A stretch of DNA of 32,158 bases from Candidatus Aminicenantota bacterium (GCA_022867325.1 JALHUR010000005.1:1-32158), one strand, 5' to 3'. Counted from the first letter of the stretch, positions 1-9,500 are shown. The notes: generated from the sequence alone by a model not told the origin. A program made the numbers and translations.

Positions 1-37
1 AGCCCCGGCCTTCAGGCCGGAGTGTCGAGGGTTTCAC
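1..37 (+). mobile_element. Right end of a TnpB/IS605-like non-autonomous element (copy 1, truncated by window edge)
   Basis: Bases 5-10 and 15-20 form the stem CCGGCC/GGCCGG around a TTCA tetraloop. The following GTCGAGG and terminal TTCAC match the right ends of the complete copies at 5323-5430 and 11197-11413. The rest of the element lies before the window. The end abuts the ATG of the next gene without a gap. The hairpin-plus-GAGG-plus-pentamer layout resembles right ends of IS200/IS605-type elements carrying tnpB; this is from family knowledge, not a search. Confidence 0.65.
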
Positions 38-1327
38 ATGAGCTTTCCCTTCGCCTGGAACGAGTTCGCCGACCAGCCGCACAACGTGGCCCCCAAGAGC
101 GAACGCCTCCGCTATCATTTTCGACACGCCGGAAGCTATGTCGACTTGGCCTGGTCGAATATTGTAAGGGCGGCCCCCATCATAGCCAACCTGGCCCGCT
201 ATCGGGCCGGGATGTACAAACGCCCCGTGATCCTTTCGAACGCTTTCGGCCTGGCCGTCTCTCCCACCGCGGATGGCGATGCCGATCCCCTCGATTTTCT
301 CGCGGAGACCGGGGTGCGCGAAACGCTCCTCCGCATTCCGTCTTGGGAGAAAGACAGGCTGGGGGACTATGAGAGGTTCGCCCGCCGCGTCCGCGACCGG
401 GGTTTCGGCTTGGTGTTGGCCCTCCTCCAGCGCAGGGACGACGTCTTCGACCTCGCTGGCTGGACCGAATTCCTGGACGAGGTCTTCGACCGTTTCGGCC
501 CGCTCGCGTCGCACTTCGAGATCGGCCATGCCTGGAACCGGACGAAGTGGGGCCTGTGGAGTTTTAGAGAGTATCTCGACCTGGCCCGGCCCGCCTTCGA
601 CCTCGCCCCAAAAATCGGCGTCAAGCTCATCGGTCCGGCCGTCATCGATTTCGAATTCCATCTCTACCCCCCGACCCTGTCCCGCCTCCCCTTCGACAAA
701 GTCAGCTCTCTCCTCTATGTCGACAGGACCGGGCCGCCCGAGAGCCGGCAGTTCGGATGGAGCGCGGCCGGAAAAGCGGCCCTTCTCAAGGCCGTCGTCG
801 ACGCGTCGTCCCGCGCGGGCCGGGACGGCTGGGTGACCGAGGTCAACTGGCCCCTCAAAGGGACCGGGCCGTATTCGCCCGCGGCGGGCCGGCCCAATGT
901 GTCCGAGGACGAGCAGGCGAGCTACCTCGTCCGCTACTACATCCCGCTCCTCGCCGGCGGCCTGGTCGAACGGATCTATTGGTGGCAGCTCGCAGCGCCG
1001 GGCTACGGGCTGGTCGATACGCGCGGCGGCGCCTGGCGGAGGCGGCCCGCGTTCGCGGCGTTCCGGACCCTGGTTCGCGAGCTCGACGAAAGCGAGTTCA
1101 TCGGCAGGGCCGGTCGCGGCCCGGCCCGGATTTTTTATTTTAAGAAGGGTGGCGAATACACGGCCGTCGCATGGAGCGCGGGGAAAACCTGCGAATTCGA
1201 ATTCGCCGTCCCCGCGCGCCGGGCCTTGAACCGCGACGGCGCGGAGGCGTCTGGCTCGGGCGGCCGCCGTTTCCGGCTTGAAGGGAGTCCCCTCTATGTC
1301 GTCTTCAGCGAACGTCCCGTTCCGTAA
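38..1327 (+). CDS. TIM-barrel glycoside hydrolase-like protein
   Basis: This 429-residue protein looks like a (beta/alpha)8 glycosidase-type domain. Alternating strand/helix segments run from about residue 63 to 345. E161 (FEIGHAWN) sits at an acid/base-like strand end and E268 (VTEVNW) at a nucleophile-like strand end. The aromatic segment YWWQL near residue 314 is typical of substrate clefts. A small beta-rich tail follows residue 360. No signal peptide is visible, so a cytoplasmic location is likely. It overlaps the following methyltransferase by about 30 bp, so the two are probably co-transcribed. The ATG follows a mobile-element right end directly and the frame is open back to the window edge, so the real start may lie upstream or the 5' end may have been replaced by the insertion. 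Substrate unknown; related proteins may occur in surface-polysaccharide clusters, but that link is inference. Confidence 0.6.
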   Translation: MSFPFAWNEFADQPHNVAPKSERLRYHFRHAGSYVDLAWSNIVRAAPIIANLARYRAGMYKRPVILSNAFGLAVSPTADGDADPLDFLAETGVRETLLRIPSWEKDRLGDYERFARRVRDRGFGLVLALLQRRDDVFDLAGWTEFLDEVFDRFGPLASHFEIGHAWNRTKWGLWSFREYLDLARPAFDLAPKIGVKLIGPAVIDFEFHLYPPTLSRLPFDKVSSLLYVDRTGPPESRQFGWSAAGKAALLKAVVDASSRAGRDGWVTEVNWPLKGTGPYSPAAGRPNVSEDEQASYLVRYYIPLLAGGLVERIYWWQLAAPGYGLVDTRGGAWRRRPAFAAFRTLVRELDESEFIGRAGRGPARIFYFKKGGEYTAVAWSAGKTCEFEFAVPARRALNRDGAEASGSGGRRFRLEGSPLYVVFSERPVP

Positions 1328-1955
1328 GCACGAGGTCGAGGACTACGAACGGCGCCGCTATCGCGGCCTCGATCAGAAGATCGTCCACGGGCGGGAGATG
1401 CGGATTCTGCGGCGCTTCTTTCGTCGGATCGGGCCGGGGCCGGAGCGGATACTGGACGTTCCCTGCGGCTACGGCCGATTCTCCGGACTGTGCCTGGGGC
1501 AGGGGCTTGCGCTCAGCGGCGCCGATCTCTCCTTCCATATGGTCCGCCGCGCCCTGGACGCATCGCCGGAGCCCGCCCGCCATTCCGGCGCCGTGGCCGA
1601 CCTCAAGACAGGACTGCCCTTCAAGGACGGCGCTTTCGAAGTCATTTTTTCGATGAGGTTCTTCCACCATGTCCACGACCCGGATGACAGAAGAAGGATC
1701 CTGGCCGAGTTCGGCCGCGTCTCGGGGCGATGGGCGATCGTTTCTTTTTACAGGATGAACGGACTCCATGGCCTCCAGCGCCTGATCCGGCGGCGGCTGT
1801 TCGGCAAGAAGACGAAGATCAATATGGTTTCCTGGTCCGAGTTCAAACGCGACCTCGAGGCGGCCGGATTCGCCGTCCGGAAAAAGAAGGCCCTGATAGC
1901 GGGCATCCACGCCCAGCACATCCTTCTTTTGGAGAAGGTCAGAAACGGATCTTGA
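1296..1955 (+). CDS. Class I SAM-dependent methyltransferase
   Basis: A 219-residue Methyltransf_11-type protein. Motif I is ILDVPCGYGRF (SAM-binding glycine loop), followed by the acidic GADLS strand end, the PFKDGAFEVIFSM motif and the FFHHVHD post-motif, which place the Rossmann core at roughly residues 50-150. A C-terminal SWSEFKRDLEAAGF helix is typical of the group. The ATG at 1296 is preceded by AGGGAG at a workable distance and is preferred over the TTG at 1278. The gene overlaps the glycosidase-like gene upstream, and its end overlaps the convergent outer-membrane gene by 17 bp. The substrate cannot be read from the sequence; a small molecule or a sugar/lipid intermediate is possible given the neighbour. 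Confidence 0.8.
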   Translation: MSSSANVPFRKHEVEDYERRRYRGLDQKIVHGREMRILRRFFRRIGPGPERILDVPCGYGRFSGLCLGQGLALSGADLSFHMVRRALDASPEPARHSGAVADLKTGLPFKDGAFEVIFSMRFFHHVHDPDDRRRILAEFGRVSGRWAIVSFYRMNGLHGLQRLIRRRLFGKKTKINMVSWSEFKRDLEAAGFAVRKKKALIAGIHAQHILLLEKVRNGS

Positions 1956-2913
1956 GCCCGGTCCGGAGGGAAATTCCGGTCAGGTCGATCCGGGCCTCCC
2001 GCGCGTCGTAGACGCCGGCTTCCGAAGGCGGCCGTTCCCGAACGAACATGAGCGGGAAGGCGTCTCCTTCGTCGATCTTGCCCGTGTAGAAATAGAGCGT
2101 GCCGTCCTCGCTGGCGGAGGTTCCATCCGGCCGCTTCGAGACGTCCGTCCCCTTGAATCCCGAAATGCGGGCTATACGTCCCGAAGCCTCGATCAGGATC
2201 GAGACGGGGCCGAAGATCGGGCGCTCCCAGGAGAGACTCGCGAACAGCCCGAAGCCGCGGGCCTTGGCGTCCCCCTGCCACTCGGTTTGGGCATCGGCGT
2301 CCGATAGACGATAGAGATACCGGCAGCGGGCGAAGTGGTACTCGAATCCCGCCTTGGCGACGAAATCAGGATAGGGCGAGAGGACAAGATGGAGCCGGAC
2401 GGGAATGGAGTCGATCTCGGGGACGATCTCGAGCTGCGCTTCGCGTTCCCCGCTCCTGAAAGTGACCAAGCCCTCGTCCCCCCCGTAGACGACTTCGGCG
2501 GCGACGCCGATACCGATCCGAGGGCGAATCCAGTAATCGAACGACAGGCCGGCGGAGGGTCCGAGGTGGGCGGACCCGACGCGGCCGCTATAAGGGATAC
2601 CGAGGCGGGCCTGGTAATAGTCGGCCGTTCCCCGGGCGGCCCGGTTGGGATCGCCGCCGGCCAGGTAAACGCCGCCCCCCATGACCTCGAACGAATAGGG
2701 GCGGAACGACGACGGCTCGACTTCTTTCCCCTTGGATTCGAGGATCGTCCCCTGGGGGACCTGCCGGACGAGCGCGCTTCCGATATCGGGCCGGCGCCGG
2801 ATGTCGGCCTGCTCGGCCGAGACCTTGAGCCTTACGGTCTGGGCCCATAGAACCGGGGCGAGGAATCCGACGAGAAGGGCCGCCGTAAAATGTCTTGTGT
2901 TTCTATGCTTCAT
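1939..2913 (-). CDS. Outer-membrane beta-barrel protein with N-terminal SH3b-like segment
   Basis: A 324-residue exported protein. Residues 1-24 form a signal peptide (basic start, hydrophobic core, LWAQ cleavage region). Residues 26-62 (VRLKVSAEQADIRRRPD...VPQGTILESKG) resemble a bacterial SH3b domain, often a peptidoglycan- or ligand-binding module. From about residue 68, alternating hydrophobic strands with Gly and aromatic girdles (GGGVYLAGG, GIGVAAEVVYGGD, GFGLFASLSWERP) suggest a small barrel of 8-10 strands. The chain ends in GLKIRF; a terminal Phe is the usual BAM-recognition signal. Its stop overlaps the end of the convergent methyltransferase. It is divergent from the membrane protein at 2973, with only 59 bp between them for promoters. 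No specific family recognised; function unknown. Confidence 0.7.
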   Translation of the reverse strand: MKHRNTRHFTAALLVGFLAPVLWAQTVRLKVSAEQADIRRRPDIGSALVRQVPQGTILESKGKEVEPSSFRPYSFEVMGGGVYLAGGDPNRAARGTADYYQARLGIPYSGRVGSAHLGPSAGLSFDYWIRPRIGIGVAAEVVYGGDEGLVTFRSGEREAQLEIVPEIDSIPVRLHLVLSPYPDFVAKAGFEYHFARCRYLYRLSDADAQTEWQGDAKARGFGLFASLSWERPIFGPVSILIEASGRIARISGFKGTDVSKRPDGTSASEDGTLYFYTGKIDEGDAFPLMFVRERPPSEAGVYDAREARIDLTGISLRTGLKIRF

Positions 2914-2972
2914 GACGGACGCCTGTTATTCTAACAAAAAGGCTATGATCATCCAATTGCCGGAAACGTCCG

Positions 2973-4451
2973 ATGTTGACATCGAATCCAACCTCACCCT
3001 ATAGTCGTTCTGCACAATCTTCTCCGGGCTTTATCCTTGAGGCAATAGAATCGATGCGGCATCCAAGACAAGGCGTCGCCGCCGTATTCTTGGCTTTGTT
3101 TTTATTGTCAGTGATAGTCCGAGTCGGCCTGTTTTGCGCGAGCTGGGGCAACCTCCGGCATGCTTCCTCCGAGCATTTTGGCTCCACGGCTCTTGGTCTG
3201 TTGTTCGGAAAAGGACTCACCTTGAATTCCACGGAAGCCGAGACTATTGCCCGGTTGCCCAACAACCATCGCGGCGATTTTAGAGAATTCTATACGCCCG
3301 ACCGGAGAATTCCGTCGACGAGGTTCCTCCCGGGACCCTCGTTCTTGTTGTGGCTGCTTTGGAAAGTATTCGGGGTTTATAACTTTGCCCCATACATAGC
3401 TTTACAGATCATACTTGAAGCTCTATGCATTTCTTTTTTCTACCTGTGCTTCAAGCGCGAGACAAGCGCGATTTTCCGCTTGATAACCATTATTTTAATC
3501 TTCAATTTTCCGGGAATCACCAAGACTTTGGAGATGGGATATGATTTCTGGCCCTCCTTCTGCGTCATGGTCAGTTTCATAGGAACCGCATGGGCTCTGA
3601 AAGCTACAAAAAATAAACCGGCGCTCTTGGTCACTGGAATCATGGCCGGGTTGACAATCTGGTTTCGAGAAACGACGAGTTTCCTTCCTTTCTATATTTC
3701 AGTTCTTTTATTTTTTTATTGGCGGTCAAAGAGCAAGCGCAGCCTTAAGGATATTGTATTCGGCATCGCGGTCTACCTGCTTCCGGTTGTGGTTTCAGTG
3801 GCGGCCCTGAGCTTTCATCGATATGAACTGACCGGAAACTTCAGGCCCACCTTCTCTCCGTTCTGGAATACCTTCTGGGCGGGCGTGGGGCAGTTTCCCA
3901 ATCCCTATCATATCTCGGCCGAAGACTCTTCGATCTGGAATCTCGGGAAAAAGCTTGATAGCCGGCTCGATAATCATGCGCTATCCGAGATGTTCCAGTC
4001 TCCGAATTCTCTCTATGAAAAGACGCTGAAAAAAGAGGCGATCCGTTTTCTTAAAAAACGTCCTTTTCTGTTCTTGCGGAATGCGGCCTGCCGAGTCGCC
4101 ATCATGATCGCGCCGCCCTTGTACAACCTTATGGCTTCACGCCTGACAAAATTGAACAGGTTTTCGGCCTTGTTGGCCAATAAATCCTCCGCATTGTTAT
4201 TAGTGTCCGTCGGCGTCATTCTGATGGTCTTGTGGTTTTCGGGAATGCTTAATCTCTATAAACGGAATAATCTTGTGTTCTGGCTTTCTATCACTATCTA
4301 CATCTACTTTTTTTTCACCTCCGGGTTCTTTTATTTGGTGGGCAGGACGATTCTTCCGTTCCTTTTCTTGAATGTGCTTGTTTATTTCTTTGGGACGGAC
4401 AACATCGTTCGGGCCGTGATGATTCATGCAAGAAAACGATCGCGGTCCTGA
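2973..4451 (+). CDS. Multi-pass membrane protein, GT-C / GT39-like glycosyltransferase candidate
   Basis: A 492-residue integral membrane protein with about 10 hydrophobic spans (for example around residues 35-55, 110-155, 165-200, 205-230, 245-270, 400-420 and 430-475). The layout, including a long extracytoplasmic loop after the first span carrying charged and Tyr-rich sequence, resembles GT-C fold glycosyltransferases that use polyprenyl-linked sugars, but I cannot point to an invariant catalytic motif. Base composition is visibly more AT-rich than its neighbours (many TTT, ATT and AAA codons in an otherwise GC-rich window), which suggests horizontal acquisition. ATG at 2973 has no clear Shine-Dalgarno; ATG at 3054 (MRHPRQG), preceded by TTGAGG, is an alternative start immediately before the first span. 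It faces a convergent methyltransferase gene 33 bp downstream. Confidence 0.7.
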   Translation: MLTSNPTSPYSRSAQSSPGFILEAIESMRHPRQGVAAVFLALFLLSVIVRVGLFCASWGNLRHASSEHFGSTALGLLFGKGLTLNSTEAETIARLPNNHRGDFREFYTPDRRIPSTRFLPGPSFLLWLLWKVFGVYNFAPYIALQIILEALCISFFYLCFKRETSAIFRLITIILIFNFPGITKTLEMGYDFWPSFCVMVSFIGTAWALKATKNKPALLVTGIMAGLTIWFRETTSFLPFYISVLLFFYWRSKSKRSLKDIVFGIAVYLLPVVVSVAALSFHRYELTGNFRPTFSPFWNTFWAGVGQFPNPYHISAEDSSIWNLGKKLDSRLDNHALSEMFQSPNSLYEKTLKKEAIRFLKKRPFLFLRNAACRVAIMIAPPLYNLMASRLTKLNRFSALLANKSSALLLVSVGVILMVLWFSGMLNLYKRNNLVFWLSITIYIYFFFTSGFFYLVGRTILPFLFLNVLVYFFGTDNIVRAVMIHARKRSRS

Positions 4452-4484
4452 AAGGTAAGGTCGGCCGCGGCGGAAGGTCAGCGC

Positions 4485-5156
4485 CTAGCGGACGCTCCGG
4501 CGGGCCCTCGGGCGCTGAATCCTCCGGGAGTCAGCCCATCCCTGCCGAGAATACGTTTTCAACGGCCGAATGATGTAGAGGTTGTGAACGCGGAAAAAAG
4601 TCTCCATCCCAAGGAGCTCGAAGTCCGCCTCTTTGATCAAGGCCAGGATCGTCTCGGTCGGCAGGTTATGCTTGTTTCCGGAGGCGAACTTGGCCGGATC
4701 GCGGTCGAGGATGACCACGGTCGCGCCGGGTTTGAGGCTGGGGACGATGCCGCGGAGGAGCCCCACGGGCTTGGTCAAGTCATGGAAGACGTTGACCATG
4801 AACACCATGTCCAGGGCGGCGCTCGGAAGGAGCGGGTTCTCGACCTCGCCGACGATGGTCTCGATGTTGGAGAATCCCTCCCGGCCGGCTCTTGCCGCGA
4901 GAGTCCGCAGAGCCCGGGCGTCGACGTCGTTCGCGTAAACCTTGCCCGATGGCCCGACCCGGGCCGCCAGCTTGAAGGTGAAATAGCCTTCCCCGGCCCC
5001 GACCTCTCCGATAACCATGCCCGCGGTCAATCCCGCGATGTCCATGACCTTGTCGGGTTGGTGGTCCCTATCCCGGACCTCCATCTGAGCCGTTAGCCCG
5101 GATTGGCAAACGAAAAGCGCCGCCAGAATGAGACAACGGGATCGTCTATCTCGCAT
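4485..5156 (-). CDS. Exported SAM-dependent methyltransferase
   Basis: A class I methyltransferase of about 223 residues with an N-terminal signal sequence (RSRCLILAALFVCQSGLTAQ). After it come VMDIAGLTAGMVIGEVGAGEGYF (motif I glycine loop), VYANDVDARAL (acidic strand end) and LDMVFMVNVFHDL (motif IV region), with a lid-like segment RDPAKFASGNKHNLPTE. This signal-peptide-plus-methyltransferase type is often annotated as a periplasmic SAM-dependent methyltransferase; its substrate is unknown. The start at 5156 is chosen because AAGGA lies 7 nt upstream; ATG at 5159 is nearly equivalent, and a longer reading to 5261 would bury the signal peptide. The upstream region ends at a mobile-element insertion (5323-5430). 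Confidence 0.75.
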   Translation of the reverse strand: MRDRRSRCLILAALFVCQSGLTAQMEVRDRDHQPDKVMDIAGLTAGMVIGEVGAGEGYFTFKLAARVGPSGKVYANDVDARALRTLAARAGREGFSNIETIVGEVENPLLPSAALDMVFMVNVFHDLTKPVGLLRGIVPSLKPGATVVILDRDPAKFASGNKHNLPTETILALIKEADFELLGMETFFRVHNLYIIRPLKTYSRQGWADSRRIQRPRARRSVR

Positions 5157-5322
5157 CATGCTTTCCTTGCTATTCCCGATTCGTCCCGCATCCGGAATTC
5201 CGAAACGTCCGTAAAGAGCCTTGACATTTCGCGGGTCGCCAAGAGCTTGCTCCCCGGACATAAAGATCCGGATCTATCAAAGCAAAATATAGAGCAAGTC
5301 CCATGCCATTTTTTAAGTTGAC

Positions 5323-5430
5323 CCATTCGCCGACGCCAAGCCCCGCCTTTCATGGCGGGGATGAGAAGCGAGGCTCAGGGTTAATCCTTTACAAGCCCCG
5401 GCCTTCAGGCCGGGGAGTCGAGGATTTGAC
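5323..5430 (+). mobile_element. Small non-autonomous IS200/IS605-like element, copy 2 (108 bp)
   Basis: The element is flanked on the left by TTGAC (5318-5322) and ends in TTGAC (5426-5430). The left end CCATTCGCCGACGC matches copy 3 at 11197 with one mismatch. A left hairpin pairs CCCCGCC (5341-5347) with GGCGGGG (5354-5360). A right hairpin pairs CCCCGGCC (5396-5403) with GGCCGGGG (5408-5415) around a TTCA loop. The shared central word GGCTCAGGGTTAA lies between them. There is no open reading frame, so mobility would need a transposase supplied in trans. It sits between the methyltransferase and carA, directly at the carA promoter. Tyrosine-transposase (Y1) mobilisation is inferred from hairpin ends, the pentamer target and lack of terminal inverted repeats. 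Confidence 0.75.
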
Positions 5431-5454
5431 TCGGAGGCCCGTCCTCCCTATAAT
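5426..5454 (+). promoter_or_regulatory. Sigma-70 promoter of carAB, -35 box supplied by the mobile-element end
   Basis: TTGACT (5426-5431), a spacer of exactly 17 bp, then TATAAT (5449-5454). Transcription would start near 5461, about 20 nt before the carA ATG. The first five bases of the -35 box are the right terminus of the inserted element. Because the left flank is also TTGAC, the uninterrupted site would have read TTGAC joined to TCGGAGG, giving the same promoter. Confidence 0.7.
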
Positions 5455-5480
5455 CATCCGGGTATTGAGTCCCTGAATGG

Positions 5481-6545
5481 ATGAATAGACGGCGCGCCAG
5501 CCTGGTCCTCGAGGACGGACACGTCTTCGAGGGCGAGGTATTCGGCGAGGCGCGCCCGGCGGCCGGAGAGGTCGTCTTCAACACCGGGATGGCCGGGTAT
5601 CCCGAAAGCCTGACCGACCCGAGCTACTCGGGACAAATCCTCGTCCTCACCTACCCCCTGATCGGCAACTACGGCGTTCCGCCCGGGACCGGCCCCGAAA
5701 GCCTGGACGGGCCTTTCGAGTCGGGCCGGGTCCAAGTCGCCGGCCTGATCGTTTCCTCCCTGTGCCCCGCGCCCAGCCATTGGTCCTCGACCCGCACCCT
5801 GGACGCCTGGCTCCGCGAAGAGAACGTCGCCGGCATCCAGGGCATTCCCACCCGGACCCTGACCAAGATCCTGCGCGAGAAAGGGACCATGCTCGGGAAG
5901 ATCGTCCTCCCCGGACGGGACACGGATTTCTTCGACCCTGACAAGATCAACCTCGTCGAGCGCGTTTCCACGAAAAAGGTCCTATCCTACGGATCGGGCC
6001 GCAAGAGGATCGCCCTTCTCGACTGCGGCGCCAAGAACAATATCATCCGCTGCCTGGTCAACCGGGGCGTCACGGTGCTCCGTGTTCCCTGGGATCACGA
6101 CCTCGCCTCCCTCGACTACGACGGCCTTGTCATCTCGAACGGACCCGGAAATCCCAAAATGTGCGGCCGGGCGGTCGAGGAAGCCCGCAAGGCCATGGCC
6201 CGGGGCAAGCCTATCTTCGGCATCTGCCTGGGAAACCAGATCCTCGCCCTGGCCGCCGGCCTCGACACCTATAAATTGAAATACGGCCACCGCTCCCAGA
6301 ACCAGCCTTGCCTGGACACGCGGACCGGCCGCTGTCCGATCACCAGCCAGAACCACGGCTACGCCGTCAAGCCCGAGCTCGGCCCCGACTGGGAGGCCTG
6401 GTTTGTGAACGCCAACGACGGAACGAACGAGGGCATCCGCCACAAGCGGCTTCCCTTCCGGGCCGTCCAGTTCCACCCCGAGGGCGCGCCGGGGCCCCGC
6501 GACACAGAGTATCTATTCGACGAATTCCTGGAGGCCGTCAAGTGA
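5481..6545 (+). CDS. carA: Carbamoyl-phosphate synthase, glutamine-hydrolysing small subunit
   Basis: CarA (354 residues) hydrolyses glutamine and channels ammonia to CarB for carbamoyl phosphate, the precursor of pyrimidines and arginine. Residues 1-140 are the CPSase small-chain N-terminal domain (VVFNTGMAGYPESLTDPSY). Residues 176-350 are a class I glutamine amidotransferase with nucleophile C249 (GICLGNQ), H332 and E334 (FHPEG). The segment RSQNQPCLDTRTGRC-PITSQNHG and the NANDGTNEG motif resemble the GATase part of eukaryotic CAD more than Escherichia coli CarA. Length is normal. The ATG at 5481 has only a weak Shine-Dalgarno. The stop codon overlaps the GTG of carB, so translation is coupled. 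A near-consensus promoter lies at 5426-5454. Confidence 0.96.
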   Translation: MNRRRASLVLEDGHVFEGEVFGEARPAAGEVVFNTGMAGYPESLTDPSYSGQILVLTYPLIGNYGVPPGTGPESLDGPFESGRVQVAGLIVSSLCPAPSHWSSTRTLDAWLREENVAGIQGIPTRTLTKILREKGTMLGKIVLPGRDTDFFDPDKINLVERVSTKKVLSYGSGRKRIALLDCGAKNNIIRCLVNRGVTVLRVPWDHDLASLDYDGLVISNGPGNPKMCGRAVEEARKAMARGKPIFGICLGNQILALAAGLDTYKLKYGHRSQNQPCLDTRTGRCPITSQNHGYAVKPELGPDWEAWFVNANDGTNEGIRHKRLPFRAVQFHPEGAPGPRDTEYLFDEFLEAVK

Positions 6546-9500
6546 AGGTCCTCCTGCTTGGGAGCGGTGCCCTCAAGATCGGCGAGGCGGGCGAGTTCGA
6601 TTATTCCGGATCCCAAGCCCTCAAGGCGCTCAAGGAGGAGGGCGTCAAGACCGTCCTCGTCAACCCCAACATCGCCACCATCCAGACCGGCCGCGAATTC
6701 GCCGACCGCATTTATTTCCTCCCCGTCAACCGCGAGTTCGTGGAGCGGATCATCAGGCGCGAGAAGCCCGACGGGATCCTGCTTGGGTTCGGCGGCCAGA
6801 CCGCCCTCAACTGCGGCGTGAGCCTGGAGGGAGTCCTCGATCGGCACAAAGTCCGCGTTCTGGTAACTCCGCTCAAGACGATCAAGGAGACCGAGGACCG
6901 GGCCTTGTTTGTCGCCAAGCTGGCCGAGATCGGGGTTCTGACGCCGCGCGGCGTCGTCGTGACTTCGGTCAAGCGCGGGATGGCGGCGGCGTCCTCCTTG
7001 GGTTTTCCGCTCATGGTCCGCGTTTCCTACGACCTGGGCGGACGCGGCTCGGGCGTCGTCCGGGACTTGGCCGAGCTCCAGATCAAACTCGAGCGGGCTT
7101 TCGCCTTCTCCAAAAGGGTCCTTCTCGAGGAGTACCTCCACGGCTGGAAGGAGATCGAGTACGAGGTCGTCCGGGACGGCCGGGACAACTGCCTGACCGT
7201 CTGCAACATGGAGAACCTCGACCCGATGGGTTTCCATACCGGCGAGAGCGCGGTCGTTGCTCCCACTCAGACGCTGACGAACTTCGAGTACCACGAGCTG
7301 CGCCGGATCGCCATCCAGGTCGTCCGCCACCTGGGGGTGGTCGGCGAGTGCAACATCCAGTTCGCCCTCGACCCCTACCGCTGGGACTACCGGGTGATCG
7401 AGGTCAACGCGCGCCTGTCGCGGAGCTCGGCCCTGGCCTCGAAGGCGACCGCCTATCCGCTGGCCTACGTGGCGGCCAAGCTCGCTTTAGGCAAGACGCT
7501 CCCCGAGCTCAAGAATTCCGTCACCGGCGTCACGACGACCTGTTTCGAGCCCGCCCTCGACTACATCGTCTGCAAGATTCCGCGCTGGGACCTCCAGAAA
7601 TTCCGCCGGGTCGAATCGCGGATCGGCTCCGAGATGAAGAGCGTCGGCGAAGTCATGGGGATCGGCCGGAGCTTCGAGGAGGCCTTCCAGAAGGCCTTCC
7701 GCATGCTCGAGATCGGGGTCGACGGTTTCGTCTCCGACTTCAAGCTAGGGCCGCTCGCCGATGAGCTAAGGACCGACAAGCGATTCTTCGCCATCGCCAA
7801 GGCGCTGCGGCTCGGCTGGCCGGTCTCCAAGCTCCGCCGGATCACGGGAATCGATCCCTGGTTCCTGGAGCGGATGAAAGGCCTGGTCGGGATGGAGGAA
7901 AGGCTGCGGCAGAAACGCCCGCCCCGGCCCCTCCTCCTCCAAGCCAAACGGGCCGGCTTCTCGGACGCGCGGATCGCGGCCCTGGCCGGGCGGAAAGAAG
8001 CGTCTGTGCGCGCCCTTCGCAAGAAGTGGGGGATCGTCCCCGCCGTCAAGCAGATGGACACGCTGGCCGCCGAGTACCCGGCCCGGACGAATTACCTCTA
8101 CCTGACCTACCACGAGACCGAGGACGACGTCGCTTTCGGCGAGCGGGGCGTGCTCGTCCTCGGCTCCGGGCCCTACCGGATCGGCTCCTCGGTCGAGTTC
8201 GACTGGTGCTCGGTCAGCTGCGTCCGGTCGCTGGCCGCCCAGGGGCGCAAGACCATCGTCCTCAACTCGAATCCGGAGACGGTCTCGACCGACTACGATA
8301 TGTCCGACCGCCTTTACTTCGAGGAGATGACCCTGGAGCGGGTTCTCGACGTCTGCGACAAGGAGCGGCCCGACGGGGTCGTCGTCTCGATGGGCGGCCA
8401 GACCCCCAACAACCTGGCCGTCCCGCTGGCCCGGAACGGCGTCAGGATCTTGGGGACGGCGCCTTCGGACATCGTCCGGGCCGAGGACAGGAATAAATTC
8501 TCGGCCCTGCTCGACCGGCACGGCGTCGAGCAGCCCGAGTGGAAGGATCTCTCCTCGCTCCGCTCGGCCCGCGCTTTCGCCCGCGCGATCGGGTTCCCGG
8601 TCCTGATCCGGCCCAGCTTCGTTCTGAGCGGATCGGCCATGTCGGTCGCTTTCGACGAGAGCGGCATGGAGCGTTTCCTGGCCAAGGCCGGAAGTTTTTC
8701 CCCCGGGCAGTCCGTCATCATCACCAAGTTCATCGAGGGCGCCAAGGAGATCGAGTTCGACGGGGTCGCCGCCCAGGGCGAGCTCCTCTGCTACGCGATC
8801 GGAGAGCACATCGAAAATGCCGGCGTCCACTCGGGTGACGCGACCATCATCCTGCCCGCCCAGCGCATCCACGTCCAGGCCCACCGCGAGGTCCGGCTCA
8901 TCGCCAAGACGATCGCCCGCGCCCTCCGGATCACCGGCCCCTTCAACATCCAATTCATCGCCAAGGACGACCGGATCAAGGTCATCGAGTGCAACCTGCG
9001 GGCGTCCCGTACCTTCCCCTTCGTCTCCAAGACCTACGGGGTCGACTTCATCGACATCGCGACGAGGGCCATGCTCGGGGATTCGACCGGCCCCGTCCAT
9101 AAGTCCCTGTTCGAAACGGACGCCATCGCCATCAAGGCCCCCCAATTCTCCTTCTCCCGGCTCAAGAAGGCGGACCCGATCCTGACGGTCGAGATGGCCT
9201 CGACCGGCGAGGTCGCCTGCTTCGGACGGAGCGTCCATGAGGCCTTCCTCAAGGCCATCGTCGCCACCGGCTTCCGCATCCCGCGCCGGTCGGTTTTCGT
9301 TTCGATCAAAGGGGACGTCAACCGGGTCCGCTCCCTCGACTGGATCAGGGCCCTGGCGGCGCTCGGGTTCGAGATGACGGCGACCGAGCACACGGCCGAT
9401 TTCCTGCGGCGGAACGGGATCGCGGCCGAACGCCTCTTCAAGATCCACGAGAGCCGGGAGCCCAACGTTCGGACCCGGCTTCAGGGCCGGCGGATCGACC

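Noticed and set aside
5341-5415. Hairpins before carA as ordinary terminators
   Set aside because: No T-tract follows, and the same sequences with the same ends occur inside nupC, which shows they belong to a mobile element.
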